Shown here piece by piece: positions 1 to 12,787 of a stretch of DNA of 64,000 nucleotides. Under the pieces are notes generated by a model, which ran no database searches, was not told the DNA's origin, and was given only the letters and a program-made list of their open reading frames with translations. Positions within the stretch are counted from its first letter, which is position 1. Every line of letters begins with the position of its first letter. Position numbers and translations under genes: made by a program. The stretch covers positions 6,772,333 through 6,836,332 of the forward strand of contig NC_058045.1 of assembly GCF_020085105.1 (NCBI RefSeq), written 5' to 3'. This DNA comes from Siniperca chuatsi. Taxonomy: Eukaryota; Chordata; Actinopteri; Centrarchiformes; Sinipercidae.

Positions 1-430
1 ATAGCAGTTATAATGTTTACCATGTTCACCATCTTAGTTTAGCATGTTAGCATGCTAAAATTTGCTAATTAGCACTAAACAGAAAGTACAGGTGATGCTG
101 ATGGGAATGTTTTTAGTTTGCAGGTATTTAGTTATAAGGCAAACTGTTAGAAAAGTTAAAGGATCACCATCATCACAAGTTATTAGAATTCATCATGAAT
201 TTGTGTACCAAATTTCATGGCAATCAATCTAACAGCCGTTGACATATTTCACTCAAAACCACAAATGTCAACCTCATGGTGGTGTTACTAGAAAAGTGAA
301 AGGATCATCTAAGTCAATAGATTTCATCCTATGGGGACCATGAATGTCTGTACAATATGTCATGGCAATCCATCCAGTAGTTGTTGAGATATTTCAGTCC
401 AGACCAAAGTGGTGGACAGATCAAGATACC
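1..430. repeat. Dispersed teleost repeat with GCATGTTAGCATGCTAA core
   Basis: The segment carries the alternating GCTAAC/GTTAGC words and the GATGCTGATGGGAATGT block that recur at 29136-29345, so two copies are visible in this window. It also holds an internal direct duplication: the stretch from about 150 to 256 (AGAAAAGTTAAAGGATCA, then CATGGCAATC, then a TTTCACTC end) is repeated in diverged form from about 289 to 405. I recognise it from memory as a very common fish-genome repeat, but I cannot assign a transposon class. The left end lies outside the window. Confidence 0.7.
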
Positions 431-3400
431 TATGCATGGAGTCATTCCACTAACATAGCTAAAAATGCCACCACTGCTAAAAATGCTTATACTGCACCTA
501 ACACTAAAGTTGCAACTCACTGAAATAAACCTGAAAGCTATATAAAAATGCCTTATTTTACAAAACTTGTGTAAAAATCCATGAAACCCTTAGGTAGTAT
601 TTACTGAAGGGTTAAATACAATTATACAGCATCATCTGCACTCCTGTTTCTGGGAATAGTGAAGGTTTTGTATTCTCAGAGCCCCATTTTGATTCTCCCT
701 TTGATTTTCCATAAATGTAACAGCTGTCTGTGTCTGCAATGGAGAGGAGCAGTTGAGATGTTAAGATGGTATTCAGTTCATTGACACAAACATTATTGTC
801 CATTGAGGCTTTAAAGGACGTCCTCCACAAGGCTTTCTTCAGGAAGGGCACACAAAGACTGTCAGCATGGCAAAGGACTATTTATATAATGTTTACATTT
901 GAGGCTTTTAGAGACATACTTATCCAGAGGAACTTAAACTGATTCAGTATGTAATAGCTCAGGGACACAGCTGCACAGTTGCTGTGGGGACCAAAATTCT
1001 CAAACTTCCTCTGTAACTACAACACTGCCACCACTCTGCGGCCTTTCCTGGACAGATTTATAGTTAACAGTAACTTGTAAAACACAACATTGTCACCAAC
1101 CTCTTTACACTGTGAACCCTTAACCACTGTCTGAACACTCTCAGTGGATAGTATATTGAATTTAAAATGATATGAAACTATAAGAAACGCAGAATACCCT
1201 CTTTGTGAAGCTGTGTGCATCACATATTTGATATATTTACAAGTAATACCATCAGTCAAAAAATCTTCTGTCTATTGACGATTTCTTTCCGTTCGCTAAA
1301 CCCTGCCCCTGAACAGTGATTGTCCAGTCCTAGCCTTGCAATCATAACCGGACACATATGGCCTGTTGAGCACTGGATTTCTCCATATGGTGAAGCAGTG
1401 TGCATGAGGCTTTAGTAAGAGCGATACTCTGAAATAGAAAAGTCTGGAGGGTGGTGTTTTGTTTTGTTTTTTAGGCCTTTATAAAACCAAAAACACAAGA
1501 GCAAAAGTATAAGAAATGGATTTAAGTTTGTGTTTATCTGCTTTAACATATGCTGCAAACGTTAGCATGTCCTGCTAACTAGCTTAGTACAAGTGTTACT
1601 AGTTACTACTAGTGTTATTTCCAAAAGCAAGGGGCATATAATTAGCTAACTACATTATTTTGTGGCGTTACAGGATATGCTAGAAAAATTCCTGTTAAGG
1701 ACTGAAACATTTGACCTGTGGGAGAGAAAAAGACCCATATCAAAATACCGGTAGCCTACTTTAGAAAGGATGAAAGCCAAAGGTTACCATAGTTATTTCA
1801 ACTTGGATTAATTTTTATGAAAAACTGATTTGAGTCTTTTGATTGGTGGACCCTTATGGACTAAAGGAATATGAATAATCTAGGAATGGACACATATTCG
1901 GACTTTATGACCGCTTCAAAGGTCAACACTTTTTTCCCGTCTCTCTTGTTTACCATGCCAGTAAATCTGAATGAATTATTAATTAAATCACAGTTTAATT
2001 GTTTGTAAAAAAATAATTACTAAATTACTTAATTTTGAGTGGTAAATTTTCCAAAAACTGTATATGTGACATGCTAGAATGGAGAGCTGATCAAAATAAG
2101 TCATAAGTCATTAATAATTAGTTACTAAATAGATGCTAAAATGAACAAAAAAACCTACAGTGCAGCACAAGTAAGTTACATTTAGAAGAACAGATAAGCA
2201 AAGAGTAGAGATCTGTGGCAAAGTTCTTGTCTCTGAAATTGCTGTTGATTAGAGAAGGAATGATCAGCACTTGAATTGTCAATCAGCATAAGAGCCATTT
2301 GATGTAATTGCATGAGGTCGTTAGACAACTATTGAGTCGCATGCAAGAGCCCCCTCGTGTGTTTGTGGCTGTGTGTGTGAGTGTCTGTAAGTGTGTGTCC
2401 AGCTGCATAAAATCAGGCGACCTGGCGATGTGAGTGGGGCTCTTTGGTACATGCTCCTCATGACTGATGAGCTGACCTCTGGTCTCCAGTGTGTGCGACG
2501 GCATTGCAAGATGCCTCTGCCTACATAGAGGCTTCTCATGCACTGAAGCCTGAGTTGTGCTGATGCACAAATTTGGTTAAGAATATTTCATGATAAACTT
2601 GATCCAACAAATCTGAAACCCATATCTTTTTCCCAGGCTCTAATTATATCAATTATAGTACGTTCTGGTTGTTCAAAGATAGTTCTGCTCTATTTCTAAA
2701 AAGCAAAAAGTGAATAAGCATAGCATATGAAAGTTGTTGCTAGGGCTAGTCTCTGAACATATACTCTTTGCTCTGCTTTAATTAGAAGTATCAGAAAAAA
2801 GCCGTACACTATAAGTAACTAAATTTGAAATATAAAAGCATCTTTGATTAACAGCTGATAAAACGCTGGAGATCAAATATCAGTGAGTGTGCCAGGTTGC
2901 TTTCACTACACTACAGTGATCAATAGCCTGAAGCGTGTGTGGTTAAACAGCAAACTGTATAGATAATCAAAATAATTCTATTAATAAACTATTGATTCAC
3001 TAGACCTTCTCTGCCCTATTGACATGTTTCAAGGTGGTGTGAGTGCATGTTTCAAGTGTGCACACTGTACATCTGTCTCGTGTTATCAGAGCATGTTTGT
3101 GTCTAATCTCTGCTGGTCTGTGTGAACGGGTATGTCGTATAGATGAGTGATGACCTAGTGTGTGTATGTCCTCTGTGTGTATCGACGTCAGGTCTGTCAC
3201 ATACCATTTGCTGAGTGACTCATGGAAGGTCATGTAATGCTGATGCTGACAAGACCTTGGATAAATGAAATATAACCTCATAATTACTGTCAAATCACCA
3301 TTTCTGATTAATTAAAACCCGTCAAAAGACGTCTACAGGTACAAAGGCAAGCAAACACAATATTAAATTGCTCCTTTTAGCCTAATTAATAAAATGTTAC

Positions 3401-3692
3401 AATGTGCTTAGTCTTCTTAACAATTTTGCAACAGCTACCGAAAATACTTGTTGTATTGTAAAATTGTATAACAGGAAACCCTCAAATATCATCATCAAAC
3501 AACATGTTTCAGTCAACAATTTAACCACTGTTCTAATTCAGTGCACAAGGTATATTAAACTGCAGGTAACCATAGCAACAGTACTTCTACTTCATGCTAC
3601 ATTACCAGTTGATTCTCACTGTTGAAACTGGCACACTAACTATGGGTTAAAGTGAGCTTCTCGTTTTACCTGTGGTAAAAGTGGCCTTGATA
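431..3692. other. Intergenic DNA, no gene seen
   Basis: Only short chance reading frames occur. TG/TGTG-rich patches lie near 2357-2400 and 3030-3180. No recognisable element, RNA gene or promoter was found. The sequence is AT-rich and apparently unique. Confidence 0.6.
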
Positions 3693-4229
3693 CAGTGGTG
3701 GAAGATGTACTCAGATTCTTGACTTGAGTACAAGTACAAAAACCACAGTATGAAAATATTATGTTTAAGTAAAACTTCTGAATTCAAAAATTTACTCAAG
3801 TAAAAAGTACATATGTATTATCTGCAGAATGTACTTTTAAGTATCAAAAGTAAAAGTACTCCTTACGTAGAATTGCCCCTCTCCAAATATTATTATACAT
3901 ATTATTATATTTTTTAAATTTTGTTATTATACTGTATATATTATATCATTGAATTATTAGCATTAATGCATCACGATGTAAGCAGTATTTTAATATTGTA
4001 GCTGGTTGAGGTGGAGTTTATTAAAAAATTAAATTATATCTATATATAATTATTTTTATATATTATATCTATATTATATAATTCTGAAAATTAATGGGTA
4101 ACTACAGTTGTAAAATAAATGTAGTGGAGTACTGTATAAAGTAGCAGAAAATGAAAATATTCAAGTAAAGAACAAGTACCTCAAAACTGTACTTAAGAAC
4201 TAAATATACTTAGTTATTTTCCACCATTG
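3693..4229. mobile_element. hAT-type MITE, CAGTGGTGGAA ends
   Basis: The element opens with CAGTGGTGGAAGATGTACTC and closes with TTTTCCACCATTG, an imperfect terminal inverted repeat. The interior is full of AGTA/TACTTAAGTA words, as expected for a common fish non-autonomous hAT family. Flanking 8-mers CCTTGATA (3685-3692) and CCATAGTA (4230-4237) match at 5 of 8 bases, so any target duplication is eroded. A second, better preserved relative is at 39377-40178. It has no coding capacity; the middle (3895-4080) is very AT-rich. Confidence 0.8.
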
Positions 4230-4240
4230 CCATAGTACAA

Positions 4241-4300
4241 ACTCCCTGAGGAAGACCGTTGAAAGCGGTTGAAAGCTCCGGGAAAAAAGATAGAAAGTGG
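4241..4300. repeat. Possible retroelement 3' fragment (GAGGAAGACC...GAAAGC)
   Basis: The block CCTGAGGAAGACCGTTGAAA followed by GCGGTTGAAAGCTCC resembles the 'GATGAAG...GCGAAACGCGTTG' motif near the 3' ends of some fish retroelements. A related block is at 26640-26700. It is short and could be coincidental. Confidence 0.3.
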
Positions 4301-6384
4301 ACTTAATGGATTCATTCTTTTTTGTCTATTTTTTGCCAGATTTATAGTATTTTTGAAATAGTTTTTTAGGTTATAAATGTGTTTTATAGACTTGGTGGTT
4401 TACTTTTGCTATATCTGCCCAGTGCAGTAAATGAGTATACTGTCTGTCAACTGGAGTTCAATCTTACGAACATCCTTGAGAAATACACACTAAACCTCTA
4501 CCAGTCCAGGGTTTCTGACTCCCAGAGGAGAGAAACAACAGCAAAAAAAGGAATTTCTTATTCGGGCGATCAATACATTAAGTACCATAGGATGGAGGGA
4601 AAAACTTAATTTCTACATCAACTTCAACTACATTTGTCCTGTCAGCTCATTCCTGGATTACTTTAAAATGGTGTCCTTGGTAGTCGGCCTAAAATCATGC
4701 AGTAAAAAGAACCAGGCTCCCCTAATATATAAACCTTTGTTATTACATCCAGTGTTTGGGTTTGGCTACATATGACAAAGCTGTCAAAGCATCCAAGAAT
4801 GAATCATCAACTCGAAGATCATTTGTGAAACCAACAATATAATTTTAATAGGTCACAGGAAAGAACAGGGAACACAGAGTACAGAAAAAGCAATTAAATG
4901 GTGTTAAAATGGCATGAATATAATTCAACATATCAAAAAGGAATTACTGCAAAAACTAGATCTGCAATAAATAAATACTTTGTACTTAGAGCAGATTTTA
5001 TTTGGAAAGCTTTTATTTAAAGCTTGTAGTGCAGTAACAGACGTTGCATTGTCATTTCAGCAATCCTGTGGTCAACTCCTTTTGTATGCTAGTCACATAT
5101 ACTGCTAATCTAAGTCTTTATTGCTTTTCAGGGAATCGTGCTAAATTAAGGCCAAGAATCCAGTATCTCTGAGACCCTCAGTGAGGAAGACAGATGGGCG
5201 AGAGATTTATTAGCAGTATAGATTTCATCGCCCCCAGCAGACCTGCAACACGTCATTTATTGAGAATTGTCACGAACAGAGACACGATTTAAGCCCTGTG
5301 AAAGTCTCAGCAAATATCAATCATCTTTTTCTTCCCTCTTGTGCTGTGACAATATTTGAATTATCTACATTTATGTAAACTCTGTAGAGCTCAAGAGTCC
5401 TCAACCTCAGTACTGAATCACCTGCGGGGCATATTTAGGTTACTCTACAGGGTGATAAAGGAAAATCTGATTTGCAAATATGTTATCCTGTTCATTATAT
5501 ACACGATAAATGCTTTTTGAACGCTGTGAAATGACTTGGTGAAATGTTGAATCCACCAAGAGTCCTCAAGTAAGGCAAGAATGTTTTTATGTCACAGCTT
5601 GCCAAAATGTGGCACTTGAAGGTGTATGTTTGACTTTTCTGTAACGTCCTTGTTATCACATCAATCTTGAAATACTGATTTCTCAAAAAGCCACATCTGT
5701 TTAGCTTGAGATATTTCCTTTTCCATTTTGGACTGGGAGTGCTGTGCATTGTTTTTATTTTTGCTGGGATGTGAAGAATACTGCAAATCTAATCATAGCA
5801 ATGTAATCACGCTCAAACCGCTGCTGAGTGAACAGTGACACTGTTTTTGGGAGCGCCTGGAGGAAAGGCGAGATTAGCTTTGATCATATACACACATACA
5901 CGCGCACGTTCATGCGAACAGACATATTGTGTCTTGTCTTTCATCCGTTCTCACTGTTTGATTCCATCTGTCAATTCTTCAGACCTAATGCACCTCAGGG
6001 TCTGTGTTTTGTCTTTTGTGTGTGTGTTTCCCTTGAGACTGATGGGAAGAAGAAGAGCGAGAAAGACTCTCTTGCCCTCTCTAAGGCCTTGGAAAAAGCA
6101 GACAAGGTGATTTCTTTTTGATTTGTCATGAATCACAAAACATTACCTCAACATGACATGAGACAGGTGGTGTCTGTCTGTGACCAAAGACTTGGAAGCC
6201 TACTGCATGCAGAGCAGTATCCACTGTATGCTGACAATGCTCAATGCTTTTCAGGTGCTTCTTTTCTTTTGGTTCAACCTTTTACTACCAAGATGCCATA
6301 ATTCTAAATCATTTAATTTTACAACATACTGATCAATTGAAACATCAACAATAGCGCAAATGTATTGTTTATATACTGTATATA
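4301..6384. other. Intergenic DNA, no gene seen
   Basis: No coding exon or RNA gene is supported. Short open frames at 5828-6121 overlap in several phases and show no domain. The sequence is AT-rich and apparently unique. Confidence 0.6.
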
Positions 6385-6435
6385 CTCCGATTTGGATCAG
6401 GGCCAAAAAAAACTTGGACATCACGGACATCCCTA
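6385..6435 (-). mobile_element. hAT terminus fragment (TAGGGATGTCC end)
   Basis: Read on the minus strand, this begins TAGGGATGTCCGTGATGTCC and continues with a T-rich run, GGCC and CCAAATCGGAG. That is the same kind of end as the element starting at 42693 (TAGGGATGTCCAGATC...). Only about 50 bp of the terminus is recognisable here. Confidence 0.5.
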
Positions 6436-6446
6436 GTAACTAGTAG

Positions 6447-6525
6447 CGCTGAAACAATTAGTCAATCAATTGTCAGAAAATTCATCAACAGCAATTTTAA
6501 TAATTGATTAATTATTTCAGTCTTT
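6447..6525. repeat. Fragment of a GCTGAAACAATTAGTCAAT-type MITE
   Basis: The words GCTGAAACAATTAGTCAATC and AATAATTGATTAATTATTTC match the ends of a common fish MITE related to the intact element at 10366-10671 (GGGCTGCAAC...GATTAATC). Only one side is present and no target duplication is visible. Confidence 0.5.
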
Positions 6526-7789
6526 TTTTTTAAAGAAAAACTGCAAAAAAAATGTGGTTTCAGCTTCTCAAATGTGAATATTTGGTGGTATTCTTGGTTT
6601 TGGACTGTTGGTCAGTAAAAACAGGGGGGTCACATTATGCTACCCCAACCAAAGACCATTGCTTTGAAATAATGCCATGCTTTATATCTCAAGAATCTTC
6701 AAAAAAAGGTTTTAAGAAGCAGCTAAAGGGGTTCTTTTTTTTGCAATGGATGTTTAGATGAACTGAGATTGTTATTGTTTTGTTTTACTTGTTATGTGTG
6801 TTTACTGTATGAAGTGTAAGTGCAGACATCGTTGACTATGTATTTTATTTGAATATGGACCCCAGGAAGAGTAGCTGATGCCTCTGAGATGGTCATTTTT
6901 TAACTATATCTCTGCTTCCTTGTGAGTAGTCTATTAATAATTTAAAACCACTAAAGGATTTGGCAGCAGCCCAATTCTCTGATGTATTGGTAGGTTAGCA
7001 CACACCGATACACACCCATGCACAGATGCACCTGAATGGTGGAAGAAGAAAAGAAACCAAGTGCAATTTGATTGCCCACTGAAGGGCCGATGGCAGCTGA
7101 GTGTTGACAGCATGCAGGTAAAGACAGGCAGCTGCCTTCAGCTTCACAGAACACAAGCAGCCAGGTGGAAATAAAAAAAATAGAAAGTTATTTAATTTAA
7201 AAGCATTTTACTTACAGAAAAAACACCATTCTTTTGTTGCAGTGAATTGTTCAGTCTTCCATTAGGCTTGCTGAGGTGGGCGATATCACTGCTGCCATAT
7301 GGTACACGAGCCTACACCAGTGTAAGTTTTTTCTACACCTCCTTATCATGATTTAATAATTTTCTGAGATATCCAGTACATTCAGTGAACCTCACTAAAG
7401 ACATTCTGCACGATTTGGGATTAATGACCGAATGAAATCAAGAGTGATATTGACAGAAGTAAATGGCAGCTGCAAAGTGGATGGATTAAATCTAACAGTT
7501 GCTGTCACATGAATCAAGAAATGTGATTTCAGATAGATTATGGATAAAACTGTACCACTGTGTTGCGAGTTTGGTTGAGTGTTCATACTCTGGATTGGCA
7601 AGAGTTTTTAAAAGTATGAGAGAAGTTAAGGGCCCTGTATTTTAAGTCTGTTATTCAATTTGTACAGTGTATGTTCTTCTCAATTTTCCAATTTATTTTA
7701 TGAGCTTGTGGCCATATGAAGCTGATTCCACTTTGGGAATCAGTAACCTTATGTTAACAGAGGGGTCTGCATGTCTCCATGACCTTGAA
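6526..7789. other. Intergenic DNA, no gene seen
   Basis: Apparently unique AT-rich sequence without a supported gene, RNA or delimited repeat. Confidence 0.55.
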
Positions 7790-7995
7790 AGTTTTGTTAT
7801 TGGGTTCAGTAGTAACTGGTTGTGTCTCCCATGTCAAACTGGACCCAGGCAAGAGGCCAGATAAAAAATGATTCAAAGTCTCTAATGAAGTGGCTGAAAG
7901 AGGACAGATGTGGGACAGCAGGGTCCCCCTCTGGAGCCAGGCCTGAGGGAGGAGGCCAGGCTTGGACCCATGGTGTTTGGCTGAGCTCAGCCTGA
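7790..7995 (-). repeat. LINE-associated dispersed repeat fragment
   Basis: On the minus strand the order is CCTGGCTCCAGAGGGGGACC, then a 'TTCAT...TTTGAATCATTTTTATCTGGCCTC' stretch, then GCCTGGGTCCAGTTTGACAT and a GGGAGACAC end. I recognise this order from a widespread fish repeat that usually sits beside LINE sequences, but cannot name the family securely. Reading frames on both strands here are repeat-derived. Confidence 0.5.
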
Positions 7996-8282
7996 GCACA
8001 CAACATAGATCGGCCTTTCCACCCACAAGGAATGTCAGGGAGCCAGAGTTTGTGCACAGACTTGAGCTTACCTCTGAGCACAGTGTAGGCTCTGCAACAA
8101 ATCTCCACAGTTGGGGCTGGACTCTCTTTTCATGGTGAGATGTGACAGGGTCAGTTGGAGATACCCCATATCCCTGGCTGTAAATCCCATCCTACAAAGA
8201 AAGATAAACACAATCGAAAGTTACTTTAAAACGGAAATAATCTATACTTTCAAAATGACAATGGATCAAATAACTAACTGTA

Positions 8283-8725
8283 ATGTGAAAGAGTTGCTCA
8301 TAGTGATGAACCCACAGAGAATTATCACCCGAATCTGTAGTTCTATTCAGCTTTACGGAGCTTTATAGTGTTTTTCAGCTCATTGTTTTGGTTTTCAACC
8401 CCGCAACTTTATCGTTTTGGTTCACTTTCACTGTTCTCAATTGTACAATACCTGCTCAGCACCAAACAGCAGACAGACACAGCAACATGCTTGTAAACCT
8501 AGTGAATCATTTAGCAGCTAAAGAGCCAGATATTTCCCTCAGGAGTTAGGGGAGAACAAACCTGAGCTAAAAGAAGAGTGAATATTGGACTTACTTCATC
8601 GGGTGGCCAGAAACAGCACTCCAAATGAATGCTAATGTGCTAAAGTGTTATGTTCACAACTTGTTTTTGCTTCCCCCAAGTGGCCAAAAAAACAGTTATT
8701 GCGGGTTTAATATGCAGAAATGGCA
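8283..8725 (+). mobile_element. Truncated copy of the TTAAAGGGG element found at 25936-27666
   Basis: The block GATGAACCCACAGAGAATTA with ATCACCCGA, the CTGCTCAGCA block, GATATTTCCCTCAGG and TATTGGACTTAC...CCAGAAAC...CCAAATGAATGCTAATG all recur in the same order at 25955-26245 and 26768-26825. Here the copy is uninterrupted but lacks the distal half and right terminus. The left end is altered (GTGAAAGAG instead of TTAAAGGGG). It is non-coding. Confidence 0.75.
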
Positions 8726-9386
8726 GATTAACAATGAGAATTGGGATCCAGTGGGCCTCAGGCTCGTCTTGGTGCACTGTGTGACAAATCAAGTCCAAGT
8801 ACGCCCCTGATGGCACACAAACATCCATCAAACAATAACAGACTTAGCGTTTCCTTCCTCTGAAACATGTGCAACGACGCACTGAGTGTCTCACCAGGCT
8901 GATAGCAGAAATGCATCCATAGATTTCCAACACTTCATAATTAAAAGCACCATGTTCGTCTCTCTCTGCTTTGTCACTGCAACTGTCACTGTCTCCTTTA
9001 ATACTGAATTTCAATTTCACGCAACCTCAATTTACTCTTATCTGTAATAAGTGACACACAATGGTTTGTAAATCGAGGCACTATGCACATTGTAGATGTA
9101 GAGAAAGAGAGAGAGGGGAACAAATAAAGCCTGCATGTAATACTTGTGTCAGTCTCTGCTGTCCCTTGTGTGTTGTGTGTATGCATGTTTACTTCTTAAA
9201 TCTGTGTGTTAGGATGCTCGATTATTACGTAACACACCACAAACAGAATGCAATTAGCAGTATTGGTGTGGACAGTTTTCTTTGATGTTAATGAAAAGAA
9301 ACGTTTGAAGAAGAAGGGGAGACGCTCACCAGCAAAGCCTGGTTGCCATGGCAGGGGCTGACGCAAAAACCTATCCGCACTCCCTA

Positions 9387-9388
<2 letters not shown>
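8726..9388. other. Intergenic DNA, no gene seen
   Basis: No supported feature. Short frames at 9061-9285 have no recognisable content. Confidence 0.55.

Positions 9389-9446
<58 letters not shown>
9389..9446. repeat. (CA)n microsatellite
   Basis: About 29 uninterrupted CA dinucleotides, the longest CA tract in the window and probably length-polymorphic. Confidence 0.97.
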
Positions 9447-9449
<3 letters not shown>

Positions 9450-10365
9450 GTTGGCTATTTAAAGCTCTACAAGACTGTAATTTGAGTGCTCCATTTTTGA
9501 CCATTGTAACTCAGGGTGCAGATGGGGAAAAAAGAGGGATCAGAGGCTGACAGGGGTGGAGGATGAGGTTGGAGTGAGAGACTAGCAGGTGAGGGTATAA
9601 TGAGAACAGCCACAGCCCAAAGTGCCAGCGGGCAGGGTCAGGGGAGCCACTTGTTATCAAGTTCACCTTTGCCCCTGTAACACTCTTTCATGTGCTTTCA
9701 CAGAGAAAGCCCTTGTGTAGACACACATCCTCCTGGATTGCCTGTCGAATGTAGTCTCAAAAGCATTTCACAGCATGAGGGAAAGTTTTGTCTGTGCTTC
9801 TGTAAAAAATAACTTAAATTGTGCTTCTTTTGCAATCACAGATTCTGGACAATTGCACAAAATTGTTCACAACCTCTGCTGATATTTTTAAGTCGCTGAA
9901 CACACTGGGGGACTTTGCGCCTGTATGTGACACAAATAAACAGCTTTAGTGACTCATCCAAGTGTACTATACTGTAGTCATACGTTGTACCCGTACTGAC
10001 AGGAGAGTAGAAGCACTGGACAAATGCCACTTTGGATTCCTTGCGAGATGTGTGGGTGGAAGTCAGATCTATTCTAGGACCTGGACGGGTTTGCTTTTCA
10101 GACATCAATTAGTCTGGAAATAGCAGCAAGTCAGAGAGATTATTGCCAGGATGAATCAGAGAGGAGGCAGACACCTGCGCCATGCTGTTTATAATGGAAG
10201 ATATCAGGCAGCTGTCATGAACATTTGGATTAAGTCAGAAAAGCTTACATGTCACTTCATCTGAAAGCCTGTGTGAACCAATGGGCATCCTGATTCTCAG
10301 ACTAAAGCTGGAAGTGCACTCCACTAAATTTCCATTCTAATTTTCCAAAACAGGACTGACTCCTT
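9447..10365. other. Intergenic DNA, no gene seen
   Basis: No supported gene, RNA or delimited repeat. The sequence is of mixed composition and apparently unique. Confidence 0.55.
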
Positions 10366-10671
10366 TAGGGCTGCAACAAAGGATTATTTTCATTATTGAT
10401 TAATCTGCGGCTTGGTATATAAAACATCAGAAAACAGAAAAAAAAAATGCCCATCACAATATCCTAGAGCACAAGGTCACATCATTAAATGTCTTGTTCA
10501 ATCAACAGTCCAAAGCCCCAAAAGTATTCAATTTACTATAATGTAAAACCAAGAAAAGCAATGAATTCTCACATTTGAAAAATTGGAACCATCAGATGTT
10601 TAGCATTTTTGCTTGAAAAATGACTAACGAGTAATTATCAAAATAGTTGATGATTAATCATTGCAGCTCTA
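10366..10671. mobile_element. hAT MITE with perfect 8-bp target duplication
   Basis: A 306-bp element starts TAGGGCTGCAACAAAGGATT and ends with TTGCAGCTCTA; the inverted ends are imperfect (TAGGGCTGCAA versus TAGAGCTGCAA). It is flanked on both sides by the identical 8-mer GACTCCTT (10358-10365 and 10672-10679), the duplication length expected for hAT transposition. The interior has no coding capacity. The palindromic GATTAATC/GATTAATCA words near both ends are typical of this fish family. Confidence 0.9.
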
Positions 10672-10679
10672 GACTCCTT

Positions 10680-12504
10680 TACATCGAACCTCAGTACCTG
10701 CTATTTTCCTGTGTTAAGTTTTTTACACAGGATGCCATGGGATACAGAACAGGCAGTGTGTCTTATAAACTGGTTGTTTTCTGCATTACACCTATGTTTT
10801 TTTAAGGAATATTGTTCATTTCAGTCTCTCATATTATAATGTAGTCAATATCTGACAGGTGTTTTTATTGTTTTGTGCACCCCATCTTCCATCAAAAATA
10901 GATTCGCTGCGTATTCACTGCGGAGCAGAGCGGAGAGCCGCTTCTGGGGCGCGCTGCGGTGCATCTGGTGGGATCAACACTGTTACAGCAGACTGCCTGG
11001 CTCGATTTTCACAGTCAGTAGGAGCAGTATTCACGTTTGGTGTGGACACACTGCCACTCTTGGTGCTACTACTGCCATCCATCACCATGATCTCATTGCT
11101 CCCACACCCACTACATATTTCTCTGATTATCTGATACATTTGTGATTTCGAAGGAGGAATACAAGAGAAGACGTCTGATAAATTGTATTGTCAGTGGCTT
11201 CAGGTTATACCTGAACTTGGAACAGTTCTGTTGTAAATGTAGCTGTCACGACAACTTTCAGTCTTTATTATCAATACAAAAAGTCTAAAGTACGTAACAT
11301 GGCAGCTTAGAAAAATGTTATTTTTTTACTGGTCTGAAGAGGAAATGATAAAAAATAATAGCATTGGCTAAACCAGTGACATCACTGACAAAGAGTCTTG
11401 ATCACTTCCTGAATCGACAGTATACTTACAGTATATTGTATAGGCATACTGTGACAATGTACCTCAGTTTCATTCAAATATTTTAACAACACTACATGGG
11501 ATACATTACACTACAAGGGTTTGAGTGTGCCAAAGGCAATTTTAACCAGTCTATGGATCAAACTGCAAATCATCATTAGTTTGCAAATGGCTGCCATTCA
11601 GAAAGAGGAAGAAAAGTAAGGAGAGGAAGGTTTAGTGGGAGTTCAAAGGCAAGAGGAAATATGAACCATCTGTGTAAGCCCTAATTTCTTGGTTGTAAAA
11701 AACATTTTTGTATATTGTTATTTCTAATAACCGGGCAGCGTGCCTTGTGGCTGTTTTCAGTCACAGACTTCAGAGTCTACGGGCAAACAAACAGTGAAGC
11801 AATTAGTCAAAGGTAAAACATACAATGTAGAACAGTTATACCGCTCAGAAATGCATTTGTTTCACAGAGGTCACACGTAGTTTACAGCTGCTAGACATTC
11901 CTGACAGTAAAAATCTGCCCGCAGTCCTGCATCTTCAAACACAAGTGGCCATAGTTAGTATTGCAAGAAGAAAACTGCCCATACATTTATCAGAGATCCC
12001 CCCCCCATTGTTTCCCTTATATCTCTGAGAATTCTTATGATAAAACTGTTCTGTCTTATTTCTCTGTCAGAAATTCAGCATGTTTCCATGGCAACCACAC
12101 TGCCGTTAGCCAGCTGTCCAAAGTGAGATAACGTAGTAGGCAGAGTTGAGAAGGAGTTCTATAAATTCCCATTGTGATCAGACAGATTAGAGAAAGCTGT
12201 TGTGTCAGTGCTGGTGAAGGTGTGTGTGTGTGTGTGTGTTTACTTGGCTCACATCACCTGGGCCTCATTCAATACAACTAGCTCAACACTGCTTCATATT
12301 AGCTGATTTTATCTGAGTACAAGAGAAGATTTCTGGACTGAGTCAGGTCTATTACTGGTATATTTTACAGAACAGATGTGTTAAAAGGTGTGTTTCAGTT
12401 AATTAGTGATATATTTTCCTTCCTGTTCATGCTGTTTTGTGTGCATTTACAGAGAGCATTCAAACTTTGACACATTACACTATTTATGCTAAGGAGTACT
12501 TCAG
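10680..12504. other. Intergenic DNA with a small CpG-richer patch
   Basis: No gene is supported. At 10912-10975 there is a local run of CG-containing words (GCGGAGCAGAGCGGAGAGCC, then GGGGCGCGCTGCGG) in otherwise AT-rich DNA. It is too small for a CpG island and is more likely the interior of an old transposon. A short GT repeat lies at 12221-12239. Confidence 0.5.
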
Positions 12505-12735
12505 TTAAATTTGATTTATATAGCGCCAATTCATAACAGAAGTTATCTCATTGCTTTTCCTATAGAGCAGGTCTAGAACATACTCTTTATAATGTTATTT
12601 ACAGAGACCCAACAAATCCCACTATGAGCAAGCATTTGGCAACAGGGGCAACAAAAAACGTCCTTTTAACAGGCAGAAAACTTGGACAGAACCAGACTCA
12701 ATGGTGGGCGGCCATCCGCCGCCGCTGTGTTAGGT

Positions 12736-12787
<52 letters not shown>

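Noticed and set aside
10859-11145. Overlapping 90-codon frames with a CpG-richer patch as a gene
   Set aside because: Open frames on both strands through the same small GC patch. No domain, no splice sites, no island-scale CpG density.
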